The notes: generated by a model from the letters alone, not told the origin. A stretch of 63,861 nt of DNA from an uncultured Sulfitobacter sp. (GCA_937928635.1 CALFWM010000032.1:1-63861), one strand, 5' to 3'; positions 1 through 9,328 are shown, counted from the stretch's first letter. A program made the numbers and translations.

Positions 1-132
1 TAGCCGATAGTGTTAGTACCGCCAAGGTTGAACACAGGGGCGTTTAGCAACACGACTACGCTGACCAATCCCCCGTACTTGACCACTCAAACTGCATTTT
101 GCAGAGTGAGGAAGTAAGCGCGATTTTGGGGG

Positions 133-149
133 AGAGGACTCGAACCTCT
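133..149 (-). other. tRNA T-arm-like fragment
   Basis: On the minus strand a perfect 5-bp stem (AGAGG/CCTCT) encloses the seven-base loop TTCGAGT, the form of a tRNA T-arm. It is followed by a pyrimidine-rich stretch like an acceptor strand, but no matching 5' half is found, so this is not a working tRNA. A second scrap, 'tcctctcctggcacca', on the plus strand at 245-260 looks like a tRNA 3' end with encoded CCA. The two share the core gtcctctcc in opposite orientation. They may be remains of old tRNA-targeted integration, but chance is possible. Confidence 0.3.
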
Positions 150-277
150 AAAGCAAAAATGGTCCCGGGTATCGTTGTGTATATCAGCGCATTATCGAAA
201 TTATGTTACTGATTATTATCAAAAAATTAGCTCTTGAAATACGGTCCTCTCCTGGCACCAAATTTTCCAGATTTCTC

Positions 278-317
278 AAAAAAACCCCTCGCTTAGCTTG
301 CCGAGATATTGAGGGGT
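278..317 (-). terminator. Rho-independent terminator (minus strand)
   Basis: On the minus strand ACCCCTC and GAGGGGT pair around a 20-base loop and are followed directly by a run of seven T. It lies about 300 bases beyond the stop of the Kdo transferase gene and could end that transcript. The stem is only 7 bp and the loop is large. Confidence 0.55.
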
Positions 318-427
318 CCACCCCGCCTGACCCTTGGCAGCAATTTCGACAATAGGGTGGCTCGGGTCAGGGCCCATTGATTTCGGTCGGGTGGCGTGAT
401 TCACAGGTCGAAAAACGAGCGGTGATC

Positions 428-484
428 ATGTTTGATCTCTTCTGGCTGAGCGATGTGCAGGCGGCGCGTCGTAACCCGGTATGA
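428..484 (+). pseudogene. IS5-family transposase N-terminal remnant
   Basis: An 18-codon reading frame opens MFDLFWLSD and continues VQAARRNPV before a stop. This resembles the start of IS5-family transposases (F-W/Y-L-S/T-D-x-Q-x-A-R-x-x-P). Nothing downstream continues the protein. The rest of 318-624 shows only an 8-bp inverted repeat (326-333 with 364-371) and no recognisable gene. A C-terminal piece of the same family lies at the other end of the window. Confidence 0.45.
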
Positions 485-624
485 CCGTTGCCTTAAAGCC
501 TTCCCGTCAGCAATCGCACTTGCCGCTCTCGTTCTCTACTGGCTTTGAAACTCAATGAGACCAGACGCTCGTTTGGCATAGGCTAAGGGGCAAATTCGAT
601 GTGTCGTTGTGAAAGCAAACCTGT

Positions 625-1893
625 TCACCGGTGTGATAAAACAGTTCTTATCAAATCGGCATAGGTAGATACGGATTTTTGTTGTTTGATTATGAGCCTT
701 TTCCCGGCACCGGCCATCATGTCCGCCTTATCTCCCTGCATCAGATTGATCAGGGCCGCCCCAAGGTCTGTGGTATCTGCAACTTGTCGTGCCGCCCCAA
801 CCGTGCCGAGTGCTGCAAAGGCATCGCTGAAATTTTCAACGTTTGGACCGAACAGGATCGCCGTCTCAAAACTTGCAGGTTCGTAGGGGTTGTGTCCGCC
901 CTCTGATCCAAAGGATCCGCCCAGAAAGGCCACGGGGGCCAATGTATAAAATGCCCCTAATTCGCCAAGTGTATCTGCGATGTAGAGTTGCGTGGTTGCA
1001 ACGATATCGTCACCCGTGCTGCGCCGCGCGACTGTGATGCCCATCTCATGCGCCAGCTTTTGCAACGCCGCGCCGCGCGTGGGATGCCTTGGGGCGACAA
1101 TAAGAAGGGCGTCAGGATGTTGAGCCAAGACCTCCAGATGCGCGGACAAAACCGCAGTTTCGTCTTGTGCGTGGGTTGATGCGGCCAGCCAGATGGGGCG
1201 GGTGCCAATGGCATCGGACAGTTCTTTGGTTGTCTCCGGTGATGCCGTCAAAACAGGTAACGTCAACCGCAGGTCAGGTAAAACCCGCAGGCGATTTGTG
1301 TTCAGGCCAAGGGCGCGCATGCCCTGTGCGATTTCATCGGAGCGACATGTCACGAGGTCGAAGGTGCTTAGCAACGCCCTAAATACCGCCGGAAAACGCG
1401 CGCGCGTGCGGGAGTTGCGTGCGTTTAACAGAATGTGGGGCACATGTTGTTTTGCCAAAGTGCCGATCATTCGCGGCATCAAATCGCCTTCGATAAACAG
1501 CGCCGCAGCAATCGGCCAATCCGACAGGAATTGCCGCACGGCGCCGGGGGTGTCGATGGGTGCAAACCGGTGGATCATATGGGGCATTTCCTGGGCGACC
1601 CAATCTGCACCCGTCGCCGTAGTGGTTGTGATCAGGATGTTGGTTTGACCCGTTTTATACAAGTGTTGCGTCAATGGACCGATCTGTTTGACCTCCCCAA
1701 GGCTTGCCGCGTGAAACCACACCACCTCCTGCTTTTCATCAAAGCCGCTATGGCCCAACCGTTCGGGAAAGCGTGCCGGATCAGCCCCCATCCGGCGGTG
1801 CAGGTACTTGGACAGCATGGCAATTGGAAAAGACAGGCAGAACGTGCCAATCATCCAAACTCGCAGCATCAGGGGAAATCGGGTCTGCTTCAT
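625..1893 (-). CDS. waaA: 3-deoxy-D-manno-octulosonic acid (Kdo) transferase
   Basis: This enzyme transfers Kdo from CMP-Kdo to the lipid A precursor at the cytoplasmic face of the inner membrane, the first step of LPS core assembly. The 422 residues fit the GT30 family. There is a hydrophobic anchor near residues 12-30, the conserved GE pair (catalytic Glu about residue 67) in the N-terminal Rossmann domain, and the C-terminal GGHNPYEPA motif near residue 338. The ATG at 1893 matches the family start. It is divergent from the Kdo kinase gene and sits at the end of an LPS gene group. Whether it adds one or two Kdo units cannot be read from sequence; the adjacent kinase hints at a single phosphorylated Kdo. 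Confidence 0.93.
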   Translation of the reverse strand: MKQTRFPLMLRVWMIGTFCLSFPIAMLSKYLHRRMGADPARFPERLGHSGFDEKQEVVWFHAASLGEVKQIGPLTQHLYKTGQTNILITTTTATGADWVAQEMPHMIHRFAPIDTPGAVRQFLSDWPIAAALFIEGDLMPRMIGTLAKQHVPHILLNARNSRTRARFPAVFRALLSTFDLVTCRSDEIAQGMRALGLNTNRLRVLPDLRLTLPVLTASPETTKELSDAIGTRPIWLAASTHAQDETAVLSAHLEVLAQHPDALLIVAPRHPTRGAALQKLAHEMGITVARRSTGDDIVATTQLYIADTLGELGAFYTLAPVAFLGGSFGSEGGHNPYEPASFETAILFGPNVENFSDAFAALGTVGAARQVADTTDLGAALINLMQGDKADMMAGAGKRLIIKQQKSVSTYADLIRTVLSHR

Positions 1894-2036
1894 ACGTCAC
1901 TGGTTAGCATTTTGACCTCGGGTTGCGACAGGTGAATTGAACGTTGATTGTTTGTACCACTCTTTGCGGCCCAAGGTGTTTGACGCGACAGCCGTTATGC
2001 GCGATGTCCAGAACGCCCAGACCCGGAGCATTTGGC

Positions 2037-2750
2037 ATGTCCACACCAGCAGAAATTCGCGAGAACGGCACCGCTATTTGCTACGATTCTGGCCTCCTTT
2101 CGACAATGGAACCTGACTTATTTGATGCCGACTGGCTGCGTGCAAACGGTCATTGGCAGGGTAGTTCGCAGGGCAGAAACCAGGCGCACTTCTTGACCTT
2201 CGCAGAATGTGACATGGTTTTGCGCCATTTTCACCGGGGTGGTTTGATGGGGCGGGTCAACAGGGACCTTTTCCTTCGGTGTGGCGCGCAATACTCTCGG
2301 GCCTTTCGTGAGTTCAATTTGCTGACCTTGATGCGCACAAAGGGGCTTTCCGTGCCCCGGCCTGTCGCGGCACGCTATGCGCCCTCAGCGCTATTTTATC
2401 GTGCGGATATTATCACGGAACGTATCCCCAACGCCCGCACGCTGGCGGAAGTGTTGGGCGACGCGCCACTCTCTTCACCGCTCTGGAATGCCATTGGCGT
2501 TGCAATCAAAAAGCTGCACACGTCCCGCATTGATCACACCGATCTGAATTGCCGTAACATCATGCTGGATGACAGTGGTGTTGTCTGGCTGATTGATTTT
2601 GACAAATGTGCACAGCGTGATCCGGGTCCTTGGATGCAGAGCAATCTGGATCGGCTAGAACGGTCCTTGAAAAAGCTCAGGAACGCTTCCGCAAACTTCC
2701 ATTGGGTGGAAAAAGACTGGGATGCATTGTTAACAGGCTATGCGCAATAG
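2037..2750 (+). CDS. Kdo kinase-like LPS core kinase (KdkA/InaA family)
   Basis: This 237-residue protein belongs to the small-kinase fold used on LPS core sugars. The catalytic loop HTDLNCRNIM (about residues 165-174) and the metal-binding IDFDK motif (about 185-189) are clear. The family phosphorylates Kdo or heptose, and the position divergent from the Kdo transferase favours Kdo. The frame is open upstream to a TTG at 1944, but the ATG at 2037 has a purine-rich GGAG about 10 bases upstream and gives the usual family length. The exact substrate is inferred. Confidence 0.8.
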   Translation: MSTPAEIRENGTAICYDSGLLSTMEPDLFDADWLRANGHWQGSSQGRNQAHFLTFAECDMVLRHFHRGGLMGRVNRDLFLRCGAQYSRAFREFNLLTLMRTKGLSVPRPVAARYAPSALFYRADIITERIPNARTLAEVLGDAPLSSPLWNAIGVAIKKLHTSRIDHTDLNCRNIMLDDSGVVWLIDFDKCAQRDPGPWMQSNLDRLERSLKKLRNASANFHWVEKDWDALLTGYAQ

Positions 2751-2848
2751 TCCGGCGCGGCGGGTGCCATCATTTCCATGGCATCTCAGAACACCTTCAA
2801 TTATGAGGTTACGAAACATCAAAGCCGCTCCCTGATCAGGATCCACAC

Positions 2849-3907
2849 ATGTATATTGACCCGGATACTGTCGATGTCATCGCCCCAAATTTGAAGCGGC
2901 GTTATTCTGGTGTCACCTCCACCGTTGTGCGGCTTGTGCCCTTTCAATCAAAGCAGATTTCGATTGCCACCACCGGGCCTGTCTTGCCGGATGACATCCC
3001 GCAGTTTCCATTGTCTAAACTGCCGTTCTTGTCGCGCTCTGGGCCCTCGGGGCATCGCATCTGGCACGCGCGGCGCAACATCGAAATGTTGGCGGGGCTG
3101 ATCCTGAAAAACGTGTTGCGCAAACGGCTCAAACTTGTGTTTACCTCGGCGGCACAACGGTCTCGGGGGAAATATTCGCGCTGGTTGATCCGCAAGATGG
3201 ACGCCGTGATTGCCGCCTCCAGCAAGGCAAATTCGTATCTGGAAACGCCCACAGATGTGATCCTGCATGGGATTGATGTGGCGGAATTTTCGCCACCCAC
3301 GGATCGCGCTGCATTGCGCGCCAAACTGGGGCTGGACCCGGATGCCTTGATTGTGGGCTGCTTTGGCCGCTTGCGGGCACAAAAGGGTACGGACCTTTTT
3401 GTAGAGGCGATGATACGCATTCTGCCCCAGCATCCACAGGCACATGGCATCATCATGGGCGGTGTCACCCGTGAGCAAAAAACCTTTGTGAGTGACCTTG
3501 AGGCCAGGATCACGGCGGCCGGTCTTAACGACAGGCTCCGCATCCTGCCCGAAGACAAAGGGTTTTCCATCGCGCCGTGGTTTCAGGCATCAGACATTTA
3601 CGTGGCCCCCCAACGGTGGGAGGGTTTTGGCCTGACCCCGCTAGAGGCGATGTCATGCGGTCTGCCTGTTGTTGCTACCCGTGTGGGGGCTTTTGAAGAT
3701 CTGGTGGTTGATGGAAAAACCGGGTTTTTGGTGGAGCCTGAAAATGTGGATCAGCTTAGTGTGGCGACAGACAAACTGATGGCTGATGCAACACTGCGCC
3801 AGAGCATGGCACAGGCATCGCGCCGCAAGGTTGAGGAACAGCACAAGCTGGAGCACGAGGCCGAAGCGATCACCGCCATTTATCGACGCCTTATTGCCGA
3901 AGGGTAG
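2849..3907 (+). CDS. GT4-family glycosyltransferase, probable LPS core mannosyltransferase
   Basis: A 352-residue GT-B glycosyltransferase. The C-terminal half carries GCFGRLRAQKGTDL (about 170-183) and the donor-binding EGFGLTPLEAMSCGLPVVAT stretch (about 258-277) of family 4 retaining enzymes. There is no signal peptide, so it acts in the cytoplasm on a membrane lipid-sugar. Proteins of this type beside waaA in alphaproteobacteria (LpcC-like) add mannose to the inner core, but the sugar is not shown by sequence. The ATG at 2849 follows a TCAGGA ribosome site. The next glycosyltransferase starts 46 bases after its stop, so the two are probably co-transcribed. Confidence 0.85.
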   Translation: MYIDPDTVDVIAPNLKRRYSGVTSTVVRLVPFQSKQISIATTGPVLPDDIPQFPLSKLPFLSRSGPSGHRIWHARRNIEMLAGLILKNVLRKRLKLVFTSAAQRSRGKYSRWLIRKMDAVIAASSKANSYLETPTDVILHGIDVAEFSPPTDRAALRAKLGLDPDALIVGCFGRLRAQKGTDLFVEAMIRILPQHPQAHGIIMGGVTREQKTFVSDLEARITAAGLNDRLRILPEDKGFSIAPWFQASDIYVAPQRWEGFGLTPLEAMSCGLPVVATRVGAFEDLVVDGKTGFLVEPENVDQLSVATDKLMADATLRQSMAQASRRKVEEQHKLEHEAEAITAIYRRLIAEG

Positions 3908-3953
3908 GGGCAATACGCCCCCACGGGCCACATTTATCGCTGGGGAAACGCCT

Positions 3954-4811
3954 GTGTTAAACAGCAACGTCACAATCGTTACGGTCACCTACAACAGTCT
4001 GGCCGTGGTGCCGGAAATGCTAAAGAGCGTCCCGGCAGGCACGTCAATTGTGCTGGTCGATAACAACTCCTCAGACAAGGCGGCGTTGCAAACGCTGGCT
4101 GCTCAACATGGCGCAACGCTTGTGTTGAATGATGACAACATCGGTTTTGGCCCTGCCTGTAACATCGGTGCAGCACAAGCTGAAACTGAGTTTCTGCTGT
4201 TTCTCAATCCAGACACCACGCTGCAACCCGGCGCGCTTGAGGCGCTTGTGCAGGCCGCAGACACCCATACCACGGCAAGTGGGTTTAACCCCAGAATTCT
4301 CGACGGCAAAGGCAAGCAGAGCTTTAAACGTGGCTCCAAGGTCAAACCTGATGAGCGGCTTAAGAGGCCACTGCCCACGGCAGATGCGGAGGTGTCTGTT
4401 CTGGCGGGCTCCGCCATTTTTTGCAGACGGTCATTGTTTGAAAAAATCGGAGGGTTTGACCCTGAAATATTTATGTATCACGAAGACGATGACCTGTCCT
4501 TTCGCCTGCGTGAGCATGGCCTGCTGATGTATTGCCACGACGCACGGATTATGCACCTGAGTGGCCATGGGTCGGCCCGACTGCCGGCCACCGCCGCGTT
4601 CAAGGCGTATTATTCGGCGCGCTCACGGGCCTATGTGTTGGGCAAGTACGAACACCCTCGGCCTAAATGGAACACTTTGCTTGCCGCCATGCTCAGGGTC
4701 CTTGGACCGGACACGTTGTTTATCAAGCGGCGGCGGGCAAAGAACATTGGATATTTGAAAGGTGCGCTAAGCGCCCTCAAAGATGGTGGGCGGCACTCCG
4801 CACAACGCTGA
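3954..4811 (+). CDS. GT2-family glycosyltransferase (rhamnosyl/WbbL-like)
   Basis: A 285-residue GT-A enzyme. It opens with VTIVTVTYNS, has the LVDNNSSD nucleotide-binding segment, the FLNPDTTL DxD-type motif, and the MYHEDDDLSFRLREHG acceptor motif typical of WbbL-like transferases. I place the start at the GTG 3954, which has GGGGAAA upstream and fits the domain; the open frame upstream overlaps the preceding gene and looks non-coding. It follows the GT4 gene in the same direction and probably extends the LPS core or another surface glycan. Confidence 0.82.
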   Translation: MLNSNVTIVTVTYNSLAVVPEMLKSVPAGTSIVLVDNNSSDKAALQTLAAQHGATLVLNDDNIGFGPACNIGAAQAETEFLLFLNPDTTLQPGALEALVQAADTHTTASGFNPRILDGKGKQSFKRGSKVKPDERLKRPLPTADAEVSVLAGSAIFCRRSLFEKIGGFDPEIFMYHEDDDLSFRLREHGLLMYCHDARIMHLSGHGSARLPATAAFKAYYSARSRAYVLGKYEHPRPKWNTLLAAMLRVLGPDTLFIKRRRAKNIGYLKGALSALKDGGRHSAQR

Positions 4812-4845
4812 AACGAGGCCATTGGAACAAGGTCCAGCGCCGCCC

Positions 4846-5583
4846 TCAAATCCAATACAGGTTGATATAGGGCCGGGCGATTTGCTCTGCCCGATCTTGC
4901 AATGCATCAAACATCGGCACGTATTTCGCCGGATTTTCGCGCTCATGCGTTTCTACAAAGATGCAATCAATGCGGGACAAGACCGGGTGATCAATCAGCC
5001 TGTTTAAAATGTCCCACTCGGCACCCTCAATATCCATTTTGAGAATCCGAACATCGCGGTCCAGTTCTTCCAGAAACGCGATCAGGTCGACGACCTCAAC
5101 CTCAACCGCGTTTTTGGCGTCACCACCCTTGTCGCGGTGAACAATGGATGAGGATTGCGTGTTGCCCGCAGGATCATCGGGCGACCATCTGGCAGAACGC
5201 CACAGCATCAGTTTGTCCTGTTTGTGCCCGGCTGCCTTTGCAATCAGGGTCACGTTTGGCAGGTTTTCGGTTGCGGCCTTTAGGGTTTCATAGGCACCGG
5301 GATCAGGTTCAAAACTGACCACATCAGCACCGGTGGCCGCCAAGCGGGTGGTGATTTCGCCCAGATTGGCACCCAGGTCGATACAGAGATCACCCGCGTG
5401 GGTATCTGCCAAAACCTCTGCAAAAGTGTCCTGCATCCGCGCGCATTGGCGGCGTTTCAACTTGCGACGTGCGACGTACCCCAGGGTGCCGGGTATCTTG
5501 GTCCCCAGCGCCATGGCACTCTCAAACGCGCCTTTTGCCTCTGGTCGCTTTGCAACAGGAATTACCCGGTTTGTCATGTGCAT
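4846..5583 (-). CDS. FkbM-family SAM-dependent methyltransferase
   Basis: About 245 residues with the FkbM fold. The SAM-binding motif CIDLGANLGEITTRLAATGA lies near residue 60, followed by VVSFEPDPGAYETL, and the C-terminal part carries LKMDIEGAEWDIL and FVETHE. FkbM enzymes methylate hydroxyl groups of sugars or polyketides; among LPS glycosyltransferases a sugar O-methylation is the likeliest job. The ATG at 5583 has AGGA just upstream; a GTG at 5595 is also possible. It is convergent with the GT2 gene. Confidence 0.8.
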   Translation of the reverse strand: MHMTNRVIPVAKRPEAKGAFESAMALGTKIPGTLGYVARRKLKRRQCARMQDTFAEVLADTHAGDLCIDLGANLGEITTRLAATGADVVSFEPDPGAYETLKAATENLPNVTLIAKAAGHKQDKLMLWRSARWSPDDPAGNTQSSSIVHRDKGGDAKNAVEVEVVDLIAFLEELDRDVRILKMDIEGAEWDILNRLIDHPVLSRIDCIFVETHERENPAKYVPMFDALQDRAEQIARPYINLYWI

Positions 5584-5701
5584 GTTTCCTATCACCTTAA
5601 GCGGCTCTGACCCTGTTCAGACATCCATAATCCATGACGTCGGACAGAGCCACCGGGTTAATGCTTTGCGTGCTGCCTGTCTGATAGGTCAAGACTGACA
5701 A

Positions 5702-6766
5702 TCAGAACCTGTTCAGCACCTTGCGTATCTTGGGGCGGGCGAGCAATGTCGGATCCCACTTTCGGATGCCCAGCCTGTTGCGTGCACCGTCTAACCCGCC
5801 GCTTTGCGCAGGTTCAATAAGGTGGGTGTTAAATCTCTCCATCACGGGTACGGGCGAAAACAGCCGCTGATAGGCCACTTTGGCGGAGGGCGCAGCGCGG
5901 TCAAATCCAGCGATAAGATCATAAAGCTGATCTGCGGTGCGATAAACCTGCGCCGTCTCTCCCAATACATCCAGATGGGCCCGCTCTTTTGACCGCCCAT
6001 AGGTCAGCACGGGTTTGCCGCGCAGGGAAAATTCGCCAACCGCCAGTCCAAAGGTCTCTCCGCGCCGGCGCGCATGCAACATCGCGTCACAGGCGTTTAT
6101 GAAAGCGGTCTTTTCATCCATGTCTGTTGATGCAGCCCTGAAAACAACCCGGGGGTGATCAATGAATTTTTCTATGTTCATAAACGCAAAGTGGACATCC
6201 GGGCATGTCTCCAACACCCGCGGAATGACCGTTTCGCGGACAAAGGTGATGTCGAAACTGGTCCGCCCGCCGTAGCAGCCAAAGACTGGCGCATCTTGCG
6301 GCAGGGCCAGATCGCCCCGCATGTTTGCATCCGTATCGCCGGTGGTGACAATGTGGGGCACCCATGGCACCAAGCCTCGCGCACAATGGTCAGACAACCA
6401 TTCGGAGACATAGGCATAGGCACCACCATGTACATGATTGACCGTCGCGGCAAATACCGCATGGGCGAGTGTCGGCACCGTTTTTGAGATCAGATCGTCG
6501 CGTTTGCCGGATTTGATCACATAGACCAAATCGCATTTTTCCTCGGCAATGCGCAGGTCGGCTTCGGCAAAATTTTCACACCTGATCAGCTCAAACTCAG
6601 ACTGAAATTTTTCGACAACCTTTGGATGGTTCCCCGGAAAGGTCTGGTCATACAGGACAAGGCTTTGATTGCCGAGCAGGTCGCGGTTGTGTTTGGCGTA
6701 GTCATAGAGTGCAACAGCGGTGCCGCGTTCCGTCAGATTGCTTGCGTAAAAGGCTATTTTCACCAT
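5702..6766 (-). CDS. putative glycosyltransferase of the surface-glycan cluster
   Basis: A protein of about 354 residues without signal peptide. It has a GT-B-like look: an N-terminal KIAFYASNLTERGTAVALYDYA segment with the Gly-Thr loop, and a C-terminal part with RRRGETFGLAVGEFSLRGKPVLTYG that parallels the donor-binding Glu region of GT1/GT4 enzymes. Donor and acceptor are unknown. The start is the ATG 6766; a GTG at 6787 is an alternative, and neither has a strong ribosome site. Confidence 0.65.
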   Translation of the reverse strand: MVKIAFYASNLTERGTAVALYDYAKHNRDLLGNQSLVLYDQTFPGNHPKVVEKFQSEFELIRCENFAEADLRIAEEKCDLVYVIKSGKRDDLISKTVPTLAHAVFAATVNHVHGGAYAYVSEWLSDHCARGLVPWVPHIVTTGDTDANMRGDLALPQDAPVFGCYGGRTSFDITFVRETVIPRVLETCPDVHFAFMNIEKFIDHPRVVFRAASTDMDEKTAFINACDAMLHARRRGETFGLAVGEFSLRGKPVLTYGRSKERAHLDVLGETAQVYRTADQLYDLIAGFDRAAPSAKVAYQRLFSPVPVMERFNTHLIEPAQSGGLDGARNRLGIRKWDPTLLARPKIRKVLNRF

Positions 6767-6853
6767 GCAGGAAAACCAAACAAACACGGGAGCCTGCTGT
6801 TGGGCTGAATGTGCAGAACCGCGTTACATGCGAATGAGATGAACACTTTGAGC

Positions 6854-7753
6854 TTAGGACTGTGGGGCATCATCTGCACCACCTTTCCACCGGTTATGGA
6901 TCCAAAACCATTGTTCCGGCGTTTCGCGCACGCGGGCCTCCAGCGACTGGTTCAGCGCATTTGTCATTGTTGTGGGATCGCTAAGCGGGATCGGCGTTTC
7001 AAGTTCGGCGGTAAAGTGTTCGCCATCGGGCTGACGGATGCCATAAAACGGGACCAGCACCGCGTCATAGCGTAGCGCCAGTTCGGCCATCGAGGTTGCC
7101 GTCAGCGCGGGCTGCCCCAGAAACGGCAGTTGAACCCCATTGTTGGCCCGAACGTCAATCAGCGCGGCCAAGGTGCCGCCGCCCCGCAGATGACGCACCA
7201 TTTTGCCAAGGCCGGGTTGTCCCCGTTCAAACAAGGGTGTGCCGATGGTCGAGATATTGTTGAGGTAAAATTCATGAAACAGCGGGTTGTTCATGTGCCG
7301 GTAAAGCGCGCCAACATCAAACCCATGGGCGATCATCGCGGCGCGGACAATGTCGTAATTGCCGAAATGGCCGGAAATCGCGATTGTAGGCCGGCCTGCT
7401 GCATGGGCTTCTTCCAGCGCGGCAAGACCCGGGCCAGTCAGCGTGGTTTCTGCGGCCATGCGCTTGAGATCTTTGGGTGAAAAAAGCTCGCAAATGGTGC
7501 GGCCTGTGTTGCGGGTGATGTTTCGCACAAGGGCGTTCCGCTCTGGCGTTGGCAGGTCTGGCCAGACGTGGTGCAGGTTTTGATGTACGCGTTCTTTATA
7601 GCCAGCCAAAGGGGCGATCACGTGGGACATCAGCCATGCAATGGTGGCGCTGCGTTGGCGGAACGGCAAACCCCGCAGTGTCTTGATCACTGCAATGATG
7701 GCCCCATATTCCAGCCGGTCCCGCAGGGTGATGGGTCGCTTTATTTTGGGCAT
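6854..7753 (-). CDS. lpxL: lipid A biosynthesis acyltransferase (LpxL/HtrB family)
   Basis: A roughly 299-residue membrane-associated acyltransferase that adds a secondary acyl chain to Kdo2-lipid IVA. It shows the catalytic H-x4-D motif as GHFGNYD and the later LIDVRANNGVQLPFLG and IHNRWKG segments of the family. The homologous part begins TLRDRLEYGAII, so the ATG 7753 is the best start; an ATG at 7807 and a GTG at 7819 lie upstream in frame. It is downstream of the glycosyltransferase at 5702 only by orientation of the cluster and could have its own promoter. Confidence 0.87.
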   Translation of the reverse strand: MPKIKRPITLRDRLEYGAIIAVIKTLRGLPFRQRSATIAWLMSHVIAPLAGYKERVHQNLHHVWPDLPTPERNALVRNITRNTGRTICELFSPKDLKRMAAETTLTGPGLAALEEAHAAGRPTIAISGHFGNYDIVRAAMIAHGFDVGALYRHMNNPLFHEFYLNNISTIGTPLFERGQPGLGKMVRHLRGGGTLAALIDVRANNGVQLPFLGQPALTATSMAELALRYDAVLVPFYGIRQPDGEHFTAELETPIPLSDPTTMTNALNQSLEARVRETPEQWFWIHNRWKGGADDAPQS

Positions 7754-7977
7754 GGCGCTTTGCAAAAAGGGGCAGCCGATCAGGTTCAGCCGATTTCTAT
7801 GCCCCATTATAACGAGCACGCCTCCCGGTCCTCAAGCGCCTTTATCGTGGGACGGGGACCGGTATGGATTCGCGAGGGCCAAGGCAAATATCAATTGCTG
7901 ATTTGGCGGTTTCGCCCTATCCCCCGCAATCAGGAACTCTGCGGGCTATCCCGACAATTAAAAAGCGAATGTGAGCC

Positions 7978-8823
7978 ATGCGCGTATTTGACTGCTTCCC
8001 TTTGTTTAATGAAACTGACCTGCTGGAACTCCGGTTGAATGAATTGTGGGACGTTGTCGAGTTCTTCGTCATTGTGGAGGCACGGCAGTCTTTTACGGGT
8101 AATCCCAAACCGCTGTGCTTGAAGGATAACCAAGACCGATTTGCAAAATACATGGGTAAAATTCGCTATGTTGTGGTGGATGAATTCCCCGATGGCATGA
8201 CCAATTGGGGCAAGGAGGAATACCAGCGCAACCTGATGCAGCAGGAACTGGCTGACGTCAGGCCGGACGATGTGATCATCATGTCTGATCTGGATGAGCT
8301 GCCCCGTGCACAAATTGTGCGGGACATCGCACAGGGGGGTATCCGTCCCGGGAAGGTGTATTGTCTGTCGCTGGATTGGCACAGCTATTACCTGAATGTC
8401 CGTCTGACCAAAAAGTGGGAGCGTCAGGGCCCGCGTTTGATCCGCGCTGGTGACCTGCGTGATCTTTATGGCGTGCGCCGTGTGCTGGCCCCAACACCGG
8501 GCAAAGCGAAAGATCTGATGCGACAGATCAAGTCGAGCAAACGCATGGGGCGGTGGTTGCACCGCGTTCTGGTGCCAGACGCGGGCTGGCATTTTACCTG
8601 GATGGGCGGAAAAGAGGCTGTCGCGCTAAAGGGTAGCTCAATCCCGGTGCATTCGGACCTGCCAGAAGGCGAAAAGAGCATTGCCTGGGCAGATGCGCGG
8701 GTTGCGTCCTTGATGGAAGACGGCACCGGTTATGACTTGGTCCAGATTGATGACAGTTTCCCCAAATTTGTGCGTGAAAACCCCGACATTTTTGACAAGT
8801 ACATCTTAGCACGAGACAGTTAG
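7978..8823 (+). CDS. GT17-family (MGAT3-like) N-acetylglucosaminyltransferase
   Basis: A 281-residue protein of glycosyltransferase family 17. It opens MRVFDCFPLFNETDLLELRL and carries the FFVIVEARQSFTGNPKP and IIMSDLDELPRA motifs, the latter supplying the DxD-type metal site, followed by HFTWMGG. The family is named for eukaryotic beta-1,4-GlcNAc transferase III; bacterial members lie in LPS and capsule loci. There is no signal peptide. It closes the LPS group, standing alone on the plus strand. Confidence 0.85.
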   Translation: MRVFDCFPLFNETDLLELRLNELWDVVEFFVIVEARQSFTGNPKPLCLKDNQDRFAKYMGKIRYVVVDEFPDGMTNWGKEEYQRNLMQQELADVRPDDVIIMSDLDELPRAQIVRDIAQGGIRPGKVYCLSLDWHSYYLNVRLTKKWERQGPRLIRAGDLRDLYGVRRVLAPTPGKAKDLMRQIKSSKRMGRWLHRVLVPDAGWHFTWMGGKEAVALKGSSIPVHSDLPEGEKSIAWADARVASLMEDGTGYDLVQIDDSFPKFVRENPDIFDKYILARDS

Positions 8824-8917
8824 AAGAGACCACTATAGCGTCTGAAGATATAATCGGTGGATTCACAAGCGAAGTGCAGTTTCTTTAACAAGGTATTGAA
8901 TTGCATGGAGTTAATTT

Positions 8918-9120
8918 ATGGGACGCTGCTACCCTCACCTGAACCTGCTTGAACGCCGTAAGCTGGCCAAATGGCTTGAGGCAAGATACCAGTGAAAGAG
9001 ATCGCGGACAATCTGTGCCGCGAGATCAAGCGGAACTCCTACCAAGATGACGAGAACCCTGTGCCGAACGGCTATCACGCGGTGCTCGCACAGGATCTAT
9101 ACGAAAAGCGCTGTGCAATG
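8918..9120 (+). pseudogene. IS30-family transposase remnant
   Basis: The first frame (8918-8995) reads MGRCYPHLNLLERRKLAKWL, the N-terminus of IS30 transposases, and stops. One frame over, IADNL, REIKRNSY, DDENP and NGYHAVLAQD continue the same protein. The segment between IADNL and CREIKRN is short, missing the usual helix of about eight residues (R-S-T-I-x-R-E). A frameshift and an internal deletion have therefore inactivated it, and the catalytic DDE domain is absent. Confidence 0.7.
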
Positions 9121-9250
9121 GGTGGGCCTGATACCGCGCGGCTTGCCCGGTTGCGTATTGAATATGGATTTGATGCGTTCAAATGCCGGGTCGGCGCAGA
9201 GGTGGGCCGCAATGTCGATGAATGGCCCGGCTGCACCGATCATCCAACTA
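9121..9250 (+). pseudogene. enolase-superfamily (mandelate racemase-like) gene scrap
   Basis: Directly after the IS30 scrap and in frame with its second part, the translation LRIEYGFDAFKCRVGAEVG and RNVDEWPG closely matches the K-x-K region and following DEWPGRT segment of mandelate racemase/sugar-acid dehydratases. Nothing else of such a gene remains. The usual second metal-binding regions are missing. It is a relic of a deleted catabolic gene next to an insertion element. The rest of 8824-9328 shows no gene. Confidence 0.5.
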
Positions 9251-9328
9251 GATCAGCGAAGTGGGATGACGACAGCGCGGATCACGAACAATGACCATAC
9301 CGTGACTTGCACCTTGGTCTCATAGACA

